Source: an uncultured Bacilli bacterium
GTDB lineage: Bacteria > Bacillota_I > Bacilli_A > RF39 > UBA660
DNA: 64,000 nucleotides
Assembly (NCBI GenBank): GCA_934101795.1
Contig: CAKORY010000003.1
Coordinates: 1 to 64,000 of the forward strand
Direction: 5' to 3'
In this document: positions 28,603 through 38,498 of the stretch, piece by piece
Layout of the letters: every line of letters begins with the position of its first letter
Numbering within the stretch: the stretch's first letter is position 1
Translations under genes and position numbers: made by a program
Notes under the pieces: model-generated
Seen by the model: only the letters and a program-made list of their open reading frames with translations
The model's database searches: none
Told to the model about the DNA's origin: nothing

Positions 28603-30222
28603 TTATTCAAAGGCTTTTATATAATTTAATTCAGGAAAATTTGTAGTTATAACTTTTTTTAGATAGTTCATTTTATTATTTAAATATGGATACTCTTTAT
28701 AATTTTTGCATGAACATATACTTTCGAAAAGACGAGCTCTATCTTCTTGTTCATTTGTTCTTGCATAGTTATCAACAAAATATATTTCATCTTTGAATTT
28801 ACCAGTTTTTAAAACATCTTTATATAGGACATTTGGATAATAAACATTTTGATATGTGAAATATTCTGGGTTCAAGCTATTCCAATTATATGAAAAATCT
28901 TTAAGTTTAAGGTATGAATCTATAATGTGCATAGTTTCATGTGATAGTATATTAAGTAAATTATCTTTCGAATTTAGTTTAATTATTATTACATATTCAT
29001 TATTTTTAATAAAAGATAAACCCACAACATCGGTTTGATTACTTTCAAGTTCTCCGCCGGTTATGTCATAAGCAAAATATATATTTAAGCCTTTCATATC
29101 ATACTCATAAAACCTTTGAAAAAATGCTTTGTTAAATATAAGAAGGTAATCTTCAAGGTAACTTAAGGCATCTATAATATCATTGTAATTGTTTACTTCA
29201 GTTATGTTGTAGTCTTTATGCATGATATTAACACTTTCTTTTAAATTTACATTTATACCATAATTTTCTTTTATTTCTATAACTTTATTACTTATATAAT
29301 CATTTTCAAATAAATTTTCTTTATTGATACTTTCTTCAATATCATAAACATCATAAACATATATTGTTTTATCCGTAAACACATATAGTTTATTTTCGTA
29401 AACTTTAATACTTTTAACATTTTCTTTAACCTTATATATGCCAATTCTGGCAGTTTTACTTTTTTCATAAAGATTGTAAACATCAATCTCTTTGTTTTCT
29501 ACTACATATAAATTGTATTCATTTTTGCTCAAATGTATTATTTTACTTGTTAAATTTTTAATAGGGCTTTTAAATTCTTTGTAATCATTATTTGTATTAT
29601 ATATTTTTATTTTATCATTACTATATGTAAATACTCCTTTTTCATAAATATCATAATTTTTAATATTTTCTTCTTTTAAAATGGTTTCTTTGTATAAATT
29701 TATTTTTTCTGTGATAGTATCTTTTCTTATAAGTAAACATTTTAAATTACAAATGCTGTCTATTACCTCAGGATATTCATTAAAATTATTTTCGTATATA
29801 CTTGATTTTACAGCATAGTCATTTTCGGTGATTAGCTCTTTTTCTTCTAAAAGCTCTAGGTGTTTATCATATACACTTATTTTACTTTTGTCTTTACAAA
29901 TCATATACTGATTACTATTATCATTTTTTAAGTTGCATGACATATTGATGTTTTTAGTATAAATATTTTCTTTTTTACTTGTAGTATCTATTTCTTTAAG
30001 TAAATAGTCATTATTATTTTTATATAGCAAGTATATTTTATTATTATTTATGATGTTGTTTATAAGTGTGTATTTATCTATATATAATGGATAGTCTTCG
30101 AAGGGATAAATACTTTTGGTTACATCTTCCGAATTATAATCTTCGTATATTTTAAATCCAAGCATAACAAGAAGCATTGTTATTAAAATTAAAAGTAATG
30201 TTAGAGTAGTATTTTTCTTCAT
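28603..30222 (-). CDS. membrane-anchored putative zinc metallopeptidase
   Basis: An N-terminal membrane anchor (LLLILITMLLVMLGFKI), then about 350 residues of repetitive beta-strand sequence that may form a propeller-like domain (segments such as KIYLLYKNNNDYLLKEI), then a C-terminal peptidase-like module. That module holds H-E-T-M-H in LSHETMHIIDSYLKLK and further on TNEQEDRARLFE, whose Glu is a candidate third ligand. The same two motifs with the same spacing logic occur in the protein at 57600. The substrate is unknown. I start at the ATG at 30222 because GGAG lies upstream. The activity is inferred from motifs only. Confidence 0.65.
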   Translation of the reverse strand: MKKNTTLTLLLILITMLLVMLGFKIYEDYNSEDVTKSIYPFEDYPLYIDKYTLINNIINNNKIYLLYKNNNDYLLKEIDTTSKKENIYTKNINMSCNLKNDNSNQYMICKDKSKISVYDKHLELLEEKELITENDYAVKSSIYENNFNEYPEVIDSICNLKCLLIRKDTITEKINLYKETILKEENIKNYDIYEKGVFTYSNDKIKIYNTNNDYKEFKSPIKNLTSKIIHLSKNEYNLYVVENKEIDVYNLYEKSKTARIGIYKVKENVKSIKVYENKLYVFTDKTIYVYDVYDIEESINKENLFENDYISNKVIEIKENYGINVNLKESVNIMHKDYNITEVNNYNDIIDALSYLEDYLLIFNKAFFQRFYEYDMKGLNIYFAYDITGGELESNQTDVVGLSFIKNNEYVIIIKLNSKDNLLNILSHETMHIIDSYLKLKDFSYNWNSLNPEYFTYQNVYYPNVLYKDVLKTGKFKDEIYFVDNYARTNEQEDRARLFESICSCKNYKEYPYLNNKMNYLKKVITTNFPELNYIKAFE

Positions 30223-30285
30223 ACAGGTCAACTCCATGTAAATATATTTTAACATAAAATTTTTATAAAAGCTTGAATTTTAACT

Positions 30286-30313
30286 AAAAAAAAAGAATTA
30301 TTTCAATTCTTCT
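30286..30313 (-). terminator. terminator overlapping the end of the Rpn remnant
   Basis: AAGAATT/AATTCTT stem with a run of nine T on the minus strand (30286-30294). The hairpin includes the stop codon at 30298. Confidence 0.65.
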
Positions 30314-30705
30314 TTTAATTTCTCAACTTCATCAAGTGATAATTTGGTGATTTCACTAATATCGTTGACATTGTAGTTTTTCTTTAGCATAGCTTTGGCA
30401 TCTTCAATAGCCTTTTTTTCAACGCCCTGTTCAATGCCTTGTTCAATGCCATGTTTAATGCCATGTTCTATGCCAAGTTTATAGCCTTTTTTTATTCCCC
30501 GTTCTACGCCATCTTCAAATGCTTCTTCTTTTTCATTGCCATCAAATATAACATCTCTATTATATCTAAGTAGATTATCAAAGTCATCTGAATTATTCTT
30601 TACTTCACGTATTATTTTTGCCATAAAATCATCACCATCATATACTTTTTTTATTAATCTTTCATCATCACTAACTAAAAGATATAATAATTTATACTTA
30701 TAAAA
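30298..30705 (-). pseudogene. C-terminal remnant of an Rpn/PD-(D/E)XK nuclease-transposase protein
   Basis: The C-terminal part of the Rpn family of recombination-promoting nucleases (also called PD-(D/E)XK nuclease family transposase). The typical helical end is visible, including tandem basic/acidic repeats (GIEHGIKHGIEQGIEQGVE) and the final helix EDAKAMLKKNYNVNDIS. The ATG at 30624 is not the true start. The frame continues open upstream without ATG as YLLVSDDERLIKKVYDGDDF back to about 30705, where a TAA stops it. The nuclease domain is missing. It is therefore a 5'-truncated gene. Confidence 0.8.
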
Positions 30706-30731
30706 TTAATTTAACAAAATTTATCGAATGT

Positions 30732-32051
30732 CTACGATAAACGAATGGGATTTTGACTTGTTCCATCACCAGAAATATATGTAATGCTTGTGTTTAAATA
30801 AAATACAGGTCTTATTGAGTATCCATTATATACATAGACACCAGATGTGTAACCAGAATCACCATTCAGAACCATACAACCATCTGATTCTTTACTAGTT
30901 GTACACCTTGTAATTGTTGCTTCATTTTGTCCAAGCTTTAGCCAATCATCATTATTATATCGATAACATCCGTATCCTTCGGTTGGATAAAGAGTTTTTA
31001 TCCAACTGTTTGGTAAAGCTGCATAACCATAATCACTTAGATACATTAATCCAATTTTGGCATCATACGTTGTTTTATTATCTGATGTTCCTGTTGTAAA
31101 TGGATTTATTATTTCATTATAATAAGTTTCTTTAATTGGAACTTGTTGTAATTTTTCAATAACATTACCTCCGACTTTCCATGTTGTTTCTGCTATTTTA
31201 TCTGTCCACTTCGTTCCAATATTATTTATAAAATTAGTATTTAAATTTATTGTATTTAAAAAACTATTGCTCCATGTATTATTTAGGTAATATGTATCGT
31301 TTGTACTATTAAGATATCTGTAGTTTAAATAATATAAATATTGTTTAGAATTTTTACCTTTGTAATCAGTTGAAAATTTACCATCTATGGTTTCCTTGTA
31401 ATCACCATCTGTTCCGAGAAGATTTGGACCTGCAAAATCTGCTTTAATCAATTTAACTTGGTTGTTAAATACTCCGATTATTCTATATAAATTATCATAA
31501 GGACAATTTTTGTCATCTGATCCAAAGCATACATAATTGTTTACAACATTATATGCACCTGCATATCTATATGAATTGTCTTCCGCTCCATTAACTAGAT
31601 TTGTATCATGATAATAAATATTTGTTTTGTTGGGACCTCCATTGTTTGCCAAAGTAATAAGACATGATGAAAGATTATTTCCACTACTACAAAAATCAGC
31701 TATAGTTGGTATTACATCAAAATATACATAACATTTATCTGAGCTGTTACTGGACATAAATACCTTTTTATTTTCATTATCCCAATAAACTTCTCCACCA
31801 TTTTCACATTTTGATAATTCATTATTAAATATATATCCTTCCGCTGGCCAACTTTCTCTTGTAGTCATCTCATAATTTCCACTACTAGCCTTTGTTTCGA
31901 GCATCATAGCTATTGTATCTGTATGCTTTTTTATTTGTTTTTGTTCTTCTTCCACATAAATATTATTTGACTTATTAAATAATGATGATACTATAAAACC
32001 TAATCCAAAAACAAATATTATTATTACTAATTTTTTTATAAATTTTCCCAT
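30732..32051 (-). CDS. anchored surface protein with DUF6273-like C-terminal domain
   Basis: An N-terminal membrane helix (LVIIIFVFGLGFIVSSLF) anchors an external chain of about 410 residues. Cys-containing segments (CENGGEVYWDN, CSSGNNLSSCL, CFGSDDKNCP) are probably disulfide-bonded. The C-terminal region with YLSDYGYAALP and SIRPVFYLN resembles DUF6273-like domains of Firmicute surface proteins. Function unknown. Divergent from the XRE repressor gene at 32190, with a palindrome just upstream of its start, so that repressor may control it. Confidence 0.7.
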   Translation of the reverse strand: MGKFIKKLVIIIFVFGLGFIVSSLFNKSNNIYVEEEQKQIKKHTDTIAMMLETKASSGNYEMTTRESWPAEGYIFNNELSKCENGGEVYWDNENKKVFMSSNSSDKCYVYFDVIPTIADFCSSGNNLSSCLITLANNGGPNKTNIYYHDTNLVNGAEDNSYRYAGAYNVVNNYVCFGSDDKNCPYDNLYRIIGVFNNQVKLIKADFAGPNLLGTDGDYKETIDGKFSTDYKGKNSKQYLYYLNYRYLNSTNDTYYLNNTWSNSFLNTINLNTNFINNIGTKWTDKIAETTWKVGGNVIEKLQQVPIKETYYNEIINPFTTGTSDNKTTYDAKIGLMYLSDYGYAALPNSWIKTLYPTEGYGCYRYNNDDWLKLGQNEATITRCTTSKESDGCMVLNGDSGYTSGVYVYNGYSIRPVFYLNTSITYISGDGTSQNPIRLS

Positions 32052-32067
32052 AATAACAGCTCCTTGT

Positions 32068-32086
32068 TACGACATTTATTGTCGTA
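32068..32086. promoter_or_regulatory. candidate operator palindrome between surface gene and XRE repressor
   Basis: TACGACA and TGTCGTA are perfect 7-base inverted repeats around a 5-base centre, 17 bases upstream of the surface-protein start. The half-site ACGACATTT recurs in direct orientation at 32128-32136. A palindrome of this size in the region shared with a small XRE gene is typical for a repressor operator. Confidence 0.6.
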
Positions 32087-32189
32087 TTAAGTGTAACATA
32101 CATCGAAATTAAAAGTCAATACAAAACACGACATTTGAAACCGTGATGTTGATTTTAATATTATGACATAATAAGTCTAGGTGAAAAAC

Positions 32190-32378
32190 ATGATTAAAGA
32201 ATATCGAAAAAAGAGAAAAATAACTCAAGAAAAACTTGCAGAACTTTTAGATATTTCTCCTAGACAACTTCAAAGAATTGAAAGCGGAAGTAGTGAAACA
32301 AGCTTGAAAACATTAAAGAAATTAATTAAAGTGCTTGATATAAGTGATGAAGATATAGTGGAGTTTTTAAAGAAATAA
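32190..32378 (+). CDS. small XRE-family repressor
   Basis: About 62 residues, essentially one Cro/CI helix-turn-helix: YRKKRKITQEKLAELLDISP and RQLQRIESGSSETSLKTLKK. No effector domain. I start at the ATG at 32190, with AGGTG upstream; an in-frame GTG at 32181 overlaps that site. Divergent from the surface-protein gene, with the palindrome at 32068-32086 between them. Confidence 0.85.
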   Translation: MIKEYRKKRKITQEKLAELLDISPRQLQRIESGSSETSLKTLKKLIKVLDISDEDIVEFLKK

Positions 32379-32404
32379 AACGATAAGCGATTTATTTCTT
32401 TTTA
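32369..32404 (+). terminator. terminator of the XRE repressor gene
   Basis: AAAGAAATAAA (32369-32379) pairs with TTTATTTCTTT (32391-32401), 11 bp, with a T-rich end. The TAA stop lies in the left arm. Confidence 0.75.
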
Positions 32405-32408
32405 AATT

Positions 32409-32435
32409 AAAAAAATAAGATTTTTCATCTTATTT
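32409..32435 (-). terminator. terminator of the lgt-trxB transcript
   Basis: AATAAGAT/ATCTTATT stem with a T-run on the minus strand, covering the last codons of trxB. Confidence 0.7.
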
Positions 32436-33305
32436 CATGTTTGTTATTACTCTGGCACCATCTGATGCTGCGGTTACTAGCTGATATGTATCTTTATTTA
32501 TAATATCTCCGATAGCATATACTCCTTTTATTTCTGTTTCTAATTTTTCATTTACTTTTACATAACCATTTTCATCAAGTATTTCTTTTGGTATAAAATC
32601 TGTTGCGGGTCTATATCCGACATAGATAAATACTCCCTTAACATTTAATGTTGTACCATTATCTAGAGTTATACTGGATAATTTGTTGTTTTCTTCATTC
32701 ATACTTTCGATATTAGCATTGTAAATTATTTCTATCTTAGGATTTTTCTTTATATTTTCTACAAGAATTTCTTCTCCGCGAAAATCATCTCTTCGATTGA
32801 TAATATAAATATGGCCAACGATATTTGCTAGGTATAACGCTTCTTGAAGAGCACTATTGCCAGTACCTACGATTGCTATATTCTCATTTTTGTAAAAGAA
32901 TGCATCACATACTGCACATGTCGACAAACCTTTTCCAAGTAAAGATTTTTCATTATTTAAGCCTAAATATTTTGGTTTTCTTCCCATTGCTAATACTACT
33001 TTTTTAGCCTCATATGTATTGTTTTCGGTTATTACTTTTTTAGTTTCTTCGTTTAATTCTAAACTCTTTACTTCTTCCAAAACATACGGAATATCTAAAG
33101 CTTTTACTTGTTTTTCAAGAACTTCAGCAAATTCTGGACCTGTTATTTCAGGAACCCCTGGATAATTACTAACCTTATCTATGTTATTTAAAAGCCCACC
33201 AGGCATACCTTTATCAATAAGTAATACTTTTTTATTACTGCGTTTAGCATAGATACCTGCAGTTATACCACTTATACCCATACCAATTATTATTATATCA
33301 TACAT
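32430..33305 (-). CDS. trxB: thioredoxin reductase
   Basis: NADPH-dependent flavoprotein reducing thioredoxin. The N-terminal FAD motif is GMGISGITAGIYAKR, the redox Cys pair is CAVCDA, the NADPH motif is VGTGNSALQEAL, and the C-terminal FAD motif is GVYAIGDI. At 291 residues it is slightly short but complete. Lies 11 bases after lgt and is probably co-transcribed. Confidence 0.95.
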   Translation of the reverse strand: MYDIIIIGMGISGITAGIYAKRSNKKVLLIDKGMPGGLLNNIDKVSNYPGVPEITGPEFAEVLEKQVKALDIPYVLEEVKSLELNEETKKVITENNTYEAKKVVLAMGRKPKYLGLNNEKSLLGKGLSTCAVCDAFFYKNENIAIVGTGNSALQEALYLANIVGHIYIINRRDDFRGEEILVENIKKNPKIEIIYNANIESMNEENNKLSSITLDNGTTLNVKGVFIYVGYRPATDFIPKEILDENGYVKVNEKLETEIKGVYAIGDIINKDTYQLVTAASDGARVITNMK

Positions 33306-33316
33306 AATATTTCTCC

Positions 33317-34126
33317 TTAGAACCTTATTACTTCGTTTTCGTCTTGGTCATATAAATCTTCATATCGCCCTTTTCTACCTGTAATCATAATAATTATTAA
33401 TCCTACAAAAATCATTATTACAGATACTATTTGAGCCATTTTGAAACCACCTAACATTAAAGAGTCAGTACGCATTGCTTCAATTATAAAACGACCTAAT
33501 CCGTACCACATTAAATATAATGCAAATGGTTGACCAACTTTAGTAATCTTTAATCTTCTTATAATAAGAAGTAAAAATAATCCTACTAAACACCAAATTG
33601 ATTCATATAAAAATGTTGGTGTATAGTAAATTTCATCAATATTCATGCCTTTTATAATGAATTCTGGAATATGTAAACTTTGTAGATGAGCTAGTGTTGT
33701 AGCGGGTCCATGGGCTTCACTATTAAAGAAATTCCCCCATCTACCGATTGCTTGGGCAAGGAGCATAGCTGGTGCTAAAAAGTCCAACATTCTGATACTT
33801 CTTACTTTATATTTCTTACAATATAATAGAATAACCAAAGCTCCAGCAATTATGCCTCCGTGAATAGCAAGTCCACCTTCCCAGATTTTACAGGCTTCCC
33901 AAAAACTATCATATAATTCCAAATTGAATAATACATAATACGCTCTAGCCCCGATAATACCAAATATTATGGCCCAGAAAATCATGTTAAAAACAAATTC
34001 TGTTGGATATTTGTATCTTTTGGCTTCTTTTAAAACCATTGTTATACCAATCATAGCTGCAACTATTATTAAGGCTGAATACCATTCTAATTTAAAATTA
34101 CCAATTTCAAAAATATATTTATTCAT
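33317..34126 (-). CDS. lgt: prolipoprotein diacylglyceryl transferase
   Basis: Membrane enzyme that attaches diacylglycerol to the lipobox Cys. About seven membrane helices, the GIIGARAYYVLFN region, the signature GRWGNFFNSEAHG and the late YGLGRFIIEAMR are present. I start at the ATG at 34126 because GGAGAG precedes it; the frame from 34141 starts inside that site. A basic/acidic cytoplasmic tail ends the protein. Confidence 0.96.
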   Translation of the reverse strand: MNKYIFEIGNFKLEWYSALIIVAAMIGITMVLKEAKRYKYPTEFVFNMIFWAIIFGIIGARAYYVLFNLELYDSFWEACKIWEGGLAIHGGIIAGALVILLYCKKYKVRSIRMLDFLAPAMLLAQAIGRWGNFFNSEAHGPATTLAHLQSLHIPEFIIKGMNIDEIYYTPTFLYESIWCLVGLFLLLIIRRLKITKVGQPFALYLMWYGLGRFIIEAMRTDSLMLGGFKMAQIVSVIMIFVGLIIIMITGRKGRYEDLYDQDENEVIRF

Positions 34127-34251
34127 AAATTCACTCTCCATTAATATTGTAACAAATTTTTTTAAATTTATCTATTATTAATATCGTATTTATAATTTTA
34201 TGTAAAATTTTACATTTTGAAGTGTTTCTTATTAATAAAACTTTATTCTAG

Positions 34252-34289
34252 AAAAAACACTACACATTTTAATGGAAGTGTAGTGTTTA
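34252..34289 (-). terminator. terminator of pepT
   Basis: AAACACTACAC (34255-34265) pairs with GTGTAGTGTTT (34278-34288), 11 perfect pairs, followed by six T on the minus strand. Confidence 0.85.
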
Positions 34290-34293
34290 TAGG

Positions 34294-35574
34294 TTATGGG
34301 CACTTAGTAACATTATGTTTTAAATCATAATCACTAAGTTTAAATGTATTATTAGGCTTTCTTTTTCTTGTTGTTTCATTAGAAAATGTTTTAACAATAC
34401 TTTTTAGTATTTCACTTGTTGATATCATATCTTCTAAACAGACATATTCATAAATTGTATGAAAATTATGACCTCCGGCACCTAAGTTAGGACAAGGAAT
34501 ACCTAATGCTGTTATTTCTGCCCCATCGGTTCCCCCTCTAATAGGAACCACTTTAGGTTCAATTCCTAATGATGAAATAGATTTTAAAGTTCCACTTATT
34601 AATAAGTCTTCATTTTTTATAGCGTCATACATGTTAGAATATGAGTGATTAAATCCTATTTCAATAATATTACCATATTTCTTATTTAAAATTTTTGCTA
34701 TTTTTGATAATATTTCTTCTCTTTTTATAAGATTTTCTTTTGCAAAATCTCTGATATTATATTGCATTGTTACTTCACAAATGTCTCCACTTAGATTATG
34801 TAAAACAAAATACCCTTCTTTTCCTTCCGTATTTTCCGGATATTCTTTAGGTACCATACTATCAAATTCTATAGCAACTCGTAAAGCATTAATAAAACTA
34901 CCTTTTGCATATCCTAAATGAGCTGGCACACCCTTTATTTTTACTTGAGCTGACCCGGCATTAAAATTTTCATAAGAAAATTCTCCTAAATCTATGCCAT
35001 CAACAGTATATGCAAAGTCTGGATTAAAATAATTTGTATTTAAGTTTTTTACCCCTAGACCAATTTCTTCATCTGGTGTAAAACAAACTAAAATATCACC
35101 ATGTTCTTCATTATTTCTTGCAAAATATTCTAACATATCCATAATCTCAGCTATACCTGCTTTATCATCTGCTCCTAAAAGGGTACTTCCATCTGATGTA
35201 ATTATTGTCTTGCCAATATGATTTTTTAAATCAATGTATTTTTTACTAGATATAACAACATTATTTTCTAAAATAATGTCCTTCCCATCATAATTTCTTG
35301 TTAATCTTGGTTTTACATTTTTTCCACAAGCATTCGAAGATGTATCTAAATGTGATACAAAACCAATACTTGGTAAATTGCTGTTACCAGACATTTTTGC
35401 GTATACGTAACAGTATTTGTTATCATAGTAAACTTCAATTCCTAAGTCTGTTAATTCTTTAACTAATATTTCTGCTAAATCTTTTTGATTTTCACTTGAT
35501 GGGTTTTCTTCTTTTAAAGGATTTGATGTAGTATCTATTGCAACATATTTTAAAAATCTTTCTAATATATCCAT
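34294..35574 (-). CDS. pepT: peptidase T (tripeptide aminopeptidase)
   Basis: M20-family dizinc aminopeptidase removing N-terminal residues from tripeptides. The metal-binding VSHLDTS, GADDKAG and catalytic DEEIGLG motifs and RGGTDGA with GAGGHNFH are present over about 426 residues. GGAGGAAATATTT precedes the ATG at 35574; a frame opening at 35589 runs through that site. Own terminator at 34252-34289. Confidence 0.96.
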   Translation of the reverse strand: MDILERFLKYVAIDTTSNPLKEENPSSENQKDLAEILVKELTDLGIEVYYDNKYCYVYAKMSGNSNLPSIGFVSHLDTSSNACGKNVKPRLTRNYDGKDIILENNVVISSKKYIDLKNHIGKTIITSDGSTLLGADDKAGIAEIMDMLEYFARNNEEHGDILVCFTPDEEIGLGVKNLNTNYFNPDFAYTVDGIDLGEFSYENFNAGSAQVKIKGVPAHLGYAKGSFINALRVAIEFDSMVPKEYPENTEGKEGYFVLHNLSGDICEVTMQYNIRDFAKENLIKREEILSKIAKILNKKYGNIIEIGFNHSYSNMYDAIKNEDLLISGTLKSISSLGIEPKVVPIRGGTDGAEITALGIPCPNLGAGGHNFHTIYEYVCLEDMISTSEILKSIVKTFSNETTRKRKPNNTFKLSDYDLKHNVTKCP

Positions 35575-35644
35575 AAATATTTCCTCCAACTTATTTGTAT
35601 TTTAACATAAGATTATGGATAAGTCAAAAAATTCTAAATATAAA

Positions 35645-35681
35645 ATAAATAGACGTTATTCTTAAAATAATGTCTATTTAA
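35645..35681 (-). terminator. terminator of uvrA
   Basis: AAATAGACGTTATT (35649-35662) and AATAATGTCTATTT (35668-35681) form a 14-bp stem with one wobble, followed by a T-rich stretch on the minus strand. Confidence 0.65.
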
Positions 35682-35687
35682 ATTTGA

Positions 35688-38498
35688 TTATTTTTTTAGT
35701 ATTTTGGCTAAAAATTCACCTGTATATGAACCCTTGCATTTTGCAACTTGTTCTGGTGTTCCTGTTGCAATGATTTTTCCTCCATATTTACCACCATCTG
35801 GGCCTAAATCTATAATGTGATCTGCCACTTTTATAACATCTAGGTTGTGTTCAATTACTATAACTGTATCTCCGTTATCCACAATTCTGTTTAAAATAAC
35901 TAATAGTTTTTTGATATCATCTGTATGAAGTCCTGTTGTTGGTTCATCAAGTATAAATATTGATTTTCCTGTTGCTTTTTTTTGAAGTTCTTTAGCAAGT
36001 TTTACACGACCAGCTTCTCCACCTGATAATGTTGGTGCTGATTGTCCTAATTTAATGTATGAAAGTCCAACATCCATCATTACTTTTAATTTATTGTAAA
36101 TTTTCGGAACATTTTCAAAAAATTCTAGTGCCTCACTTACTCTCATATCTAAAACTTCACTTATGTTTTTGCCTTTATATTTTATTTCCAGAGTTTCTCT
36201 ATTATATCTTTTACCTTTACATACATCACATGGAACGTATACATCTGATAGGAAATGCATTTCAATTTTTTTAACACCGTCTCCCCAACAATTTTCACAT
36301 CTTCCGCCTTTTACATTAAATGAGAAACGTCCTTTGTCATAGCCTCGCATTTTGGCTTCTTTTGTTTGAGAAAATAAATCCCTGATATCATCAAACACTC
36401 CAACATATGTTGCTGGATTACTTCTTGGGGTTCTTCCTATAGCATCTTGAGTTATTTGGATTACTTTATCAATATTTTCAAGACCAGTTATTTCTTTACA
36501 TGCTCCAGGAACTACTTTGCTTTTATAAATTTCTGATGCTAGTTTTTTATATAATACCTCATTGATAAGTGAAGACTTACCTGAACCTGATACACCAGTT
36601 ACAACAACTAATTTATTAAGAGGAATATCTACATTTACGTTTTTCAAATTATTTTCTTTGGCACCTTTAATACTAATTTTTAAACCATTACCTTTTCTTC
36701 GTTTTTCTGGAACTTCTATTTTTAACTCTCCGCTTAGATATTTTCCTGTTAAACTATTAGGATTTTTCATAACTTCTTCTGGTGTTCCTGCGGCCATAAT
36801 TTGTCCACCATATTCACCTGCGCCAGGACCTACATCTACTAAAAAATCTGATGCAAGCATTGTATCTGTATCATGTTCAACAACAATTAATGAATTTCCT
36901 AAATCTCGCATTTCTTTTAAAGAATTAATTAATCTTTCATTATCTTTTTGATGAAGTCCAATACTAGGTTCATCTAGAACGTATAAAACACCAGATAGTT
37001 TTGAACCAATTTGGGTTGCAAGTCTTATTCTTTGTGCTTCTCCACCTGATAAAGTTCCAGCACTTCTTGTTAAAGTTAAATATGATAAACCAACGTTATT
37101 TAAAAATTCTAGCCTAGATATTATTTCCTTTAATATAAGATTACTTATTTCTTTTTCTTCGTTATTAAGTTTTAACTTTTTAACAAAATCAAGTAAATCA
37201 CTTATAGACATATCACACATATCAAAAATATTCTTATCATTAATATATATAGATAATACTGATTTTTGTAATCTTTTTCCTTTACAAACAGGACATTCTG
37301 TTTCAATCATATATCCTTGAAGCCATTCTCTAATCCATCCACTTTTTGTTTCGATATATCTTCTTTCTAGTGTTGGAATTACACCTTCATATGTACCTTT
37401 TGTATTTCTTGTACTACCATTTTTAGAAACATATTTAAATTCAAGTATTTCATCTGTACCATATAAAATATAGTTTAATTTTTCTTCAGGAATATCTTTT
37501 ACAGGTTCAAACATATTTATGTCATATTTTTTACATACAGTTTCTATTTGTGTAAAGTACATATTTGAGTCCATACTTAAGGCAGCTATAGCACCTTCCA
37601 CTAGAGATTTATTTGAATCTGGTATTAACAAGTCTTTACTTATATGAAGTTTTGTGCCTAATCCCTTACATTCTTCACAAGCTCCGTATGGGGCATTAAA
37701 TGAAAATAATCTTGGTTCTAGTTCTGGCATTGAATAATTACATATTTCACAAGCATATTTTTCACTCATAAAAATTTCTTCATCATCAACTAGTAATATT
37801 ACTTTGCCATCAGCTTTTTTTGTACTTGTTTCTACTGCTTCGAATATTCTACTATATTCTTCATCATCAACAGTAATTTTATCTATTATAATATCTATAT
37901 TATCTTTAATATTTTTTTCTAGAGTTATTTCTTCATTTAAACTCATATTTTTACCATTTACGCGAACGCGGGTAAACCCTTCTTTACGAAGTTCATCAAA
38001 TAGATCTTTATGTGTTCCTTTTTCACCATGTACTACTGGAGCTAATATGGTAACAGTTTTTCCTTTATATTCCATTACTTTATTAGTCATTTCTTCAATA
38101 CTTTGACTTTTTATTGGTGTGTGATGTGTTGGGCAATAAGGTCTTCCAATTCTAGCAAATAAAAGACGCAAATAATCGTAGATTTCAGTTATAGTACCTA
38201 CTGTTGAACGCGGATTTTTATTAGTAGATTTTTGATCAATTGATATTGATGGAGATAAACCATCAATAGAGTCTACATCTGGCTTTTCGTTTACACCAAT
38301 AAATTGACGAGCATAAGCTGATAAACTTTCCACATATCTTCGTTGTCCTTCAGCATAAATTGTATCAAATGCTAAACTACTTTTTCCTGAACCAGATACT
38401 CCGGTCATAACTACTAACTTATTTTTAGGTATTTCTAAATCAATATTTTTTAAATTATTTTCTCTAGCTCCTTTTATTATTATTTTATCATTATTCAT
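35688..38498 (-). CDS. uvrA: excinuclease ABC subunit A
   Basis: Damage-recognition ATPase of nucleotide excision repair. Two ABC modules each have a Walker A (GVSGSGKSSLAF near residue 34 and GVSGSGKSSL in the second half), ABC signatures (TLSGGEAQRI and TLSGGEAGRV), and zinc sites with CxxC pairs (CEICNYS...CEEC; CENCWGD...CDVC). 936 residues, full length. No uvrB or uvrC in the window. Confidence 0.98.
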   Translation of the reverse strand: MNNDKIIIKGARENNLKNIDLEIPKNKLVVMTGVSGSGKSSLAFDTIYAEGQRRYVESLSAYARQFIGVNEKPDVDSIDGLSPSISIDQKSTNKNPRSTVGTITEIYDYLRLLFARIGRPYCPTHHTPIKSQSIEEMTNKVMEYKGKTVTILAPVVHGEKGTHKDLFDELRKEGFTRVRVNGKNMSLNEEITLEKNIKDNIDIIIDKITVDDEEYSRIFEAVETSTKKADGKVILLVDDEEIFMSEKYACEICNYSMPELEPRLFSFNAPYGACEECKGLGTKLHISKDLLIPDSNKSLVEGAIAALSMDSNMYFTQIETVCKKYDINMFEPVKDIPEEKLNYILYGTDEILEFKYVSKNGSTRNTKGTYEGVIPTLERRYIETKSGWIREWLQGYMIETECPVCKGKRLQKSVLSIYINDKNIFDMCDMSISDLLDFVKKLKLNNEEKEISNLILKEIISRLEFLNNVGLSYLTLTRSAGTLSGGEAQRIRLATQIGSKLSGVLYVLDEPSIGLHQKDNERLINSLKEMRDLGNSLIVVEHDTDTMLASDFLVDVGPGAGEYGGQIMAAGTPEEVMKNPNSLTGKYLSGELKIEVPEKRRKGNGLKISIKGAKENNLKNVNVDIPLNKLVVVTGVSGSGKSSLINEVLYKKLASEIYKSKVVPGACKEITGLENIDKVIQITQDAIGRTPRSNPATYVGVFDDIRDLFSQTKEAKMRGYDKGRFSFNVKGGRCENCWGDGVKKIEMHFLSDVYVPCDVCKGKRYNRETLEIKYKGKNISEVLDMRVSEALEFFENVPKIYNKLKVMMDVGLSYIKLGQSAPTLSGGEAGRVKLAKELQKKATGKSIFILDEPTTGLHTDDIKKLLVILNRIVDNGDTVIVIEHNLDVIKVADHIIDLGPDGGKYGGKIIATGTPEQVAKCKGSYTGEFLAKILKK

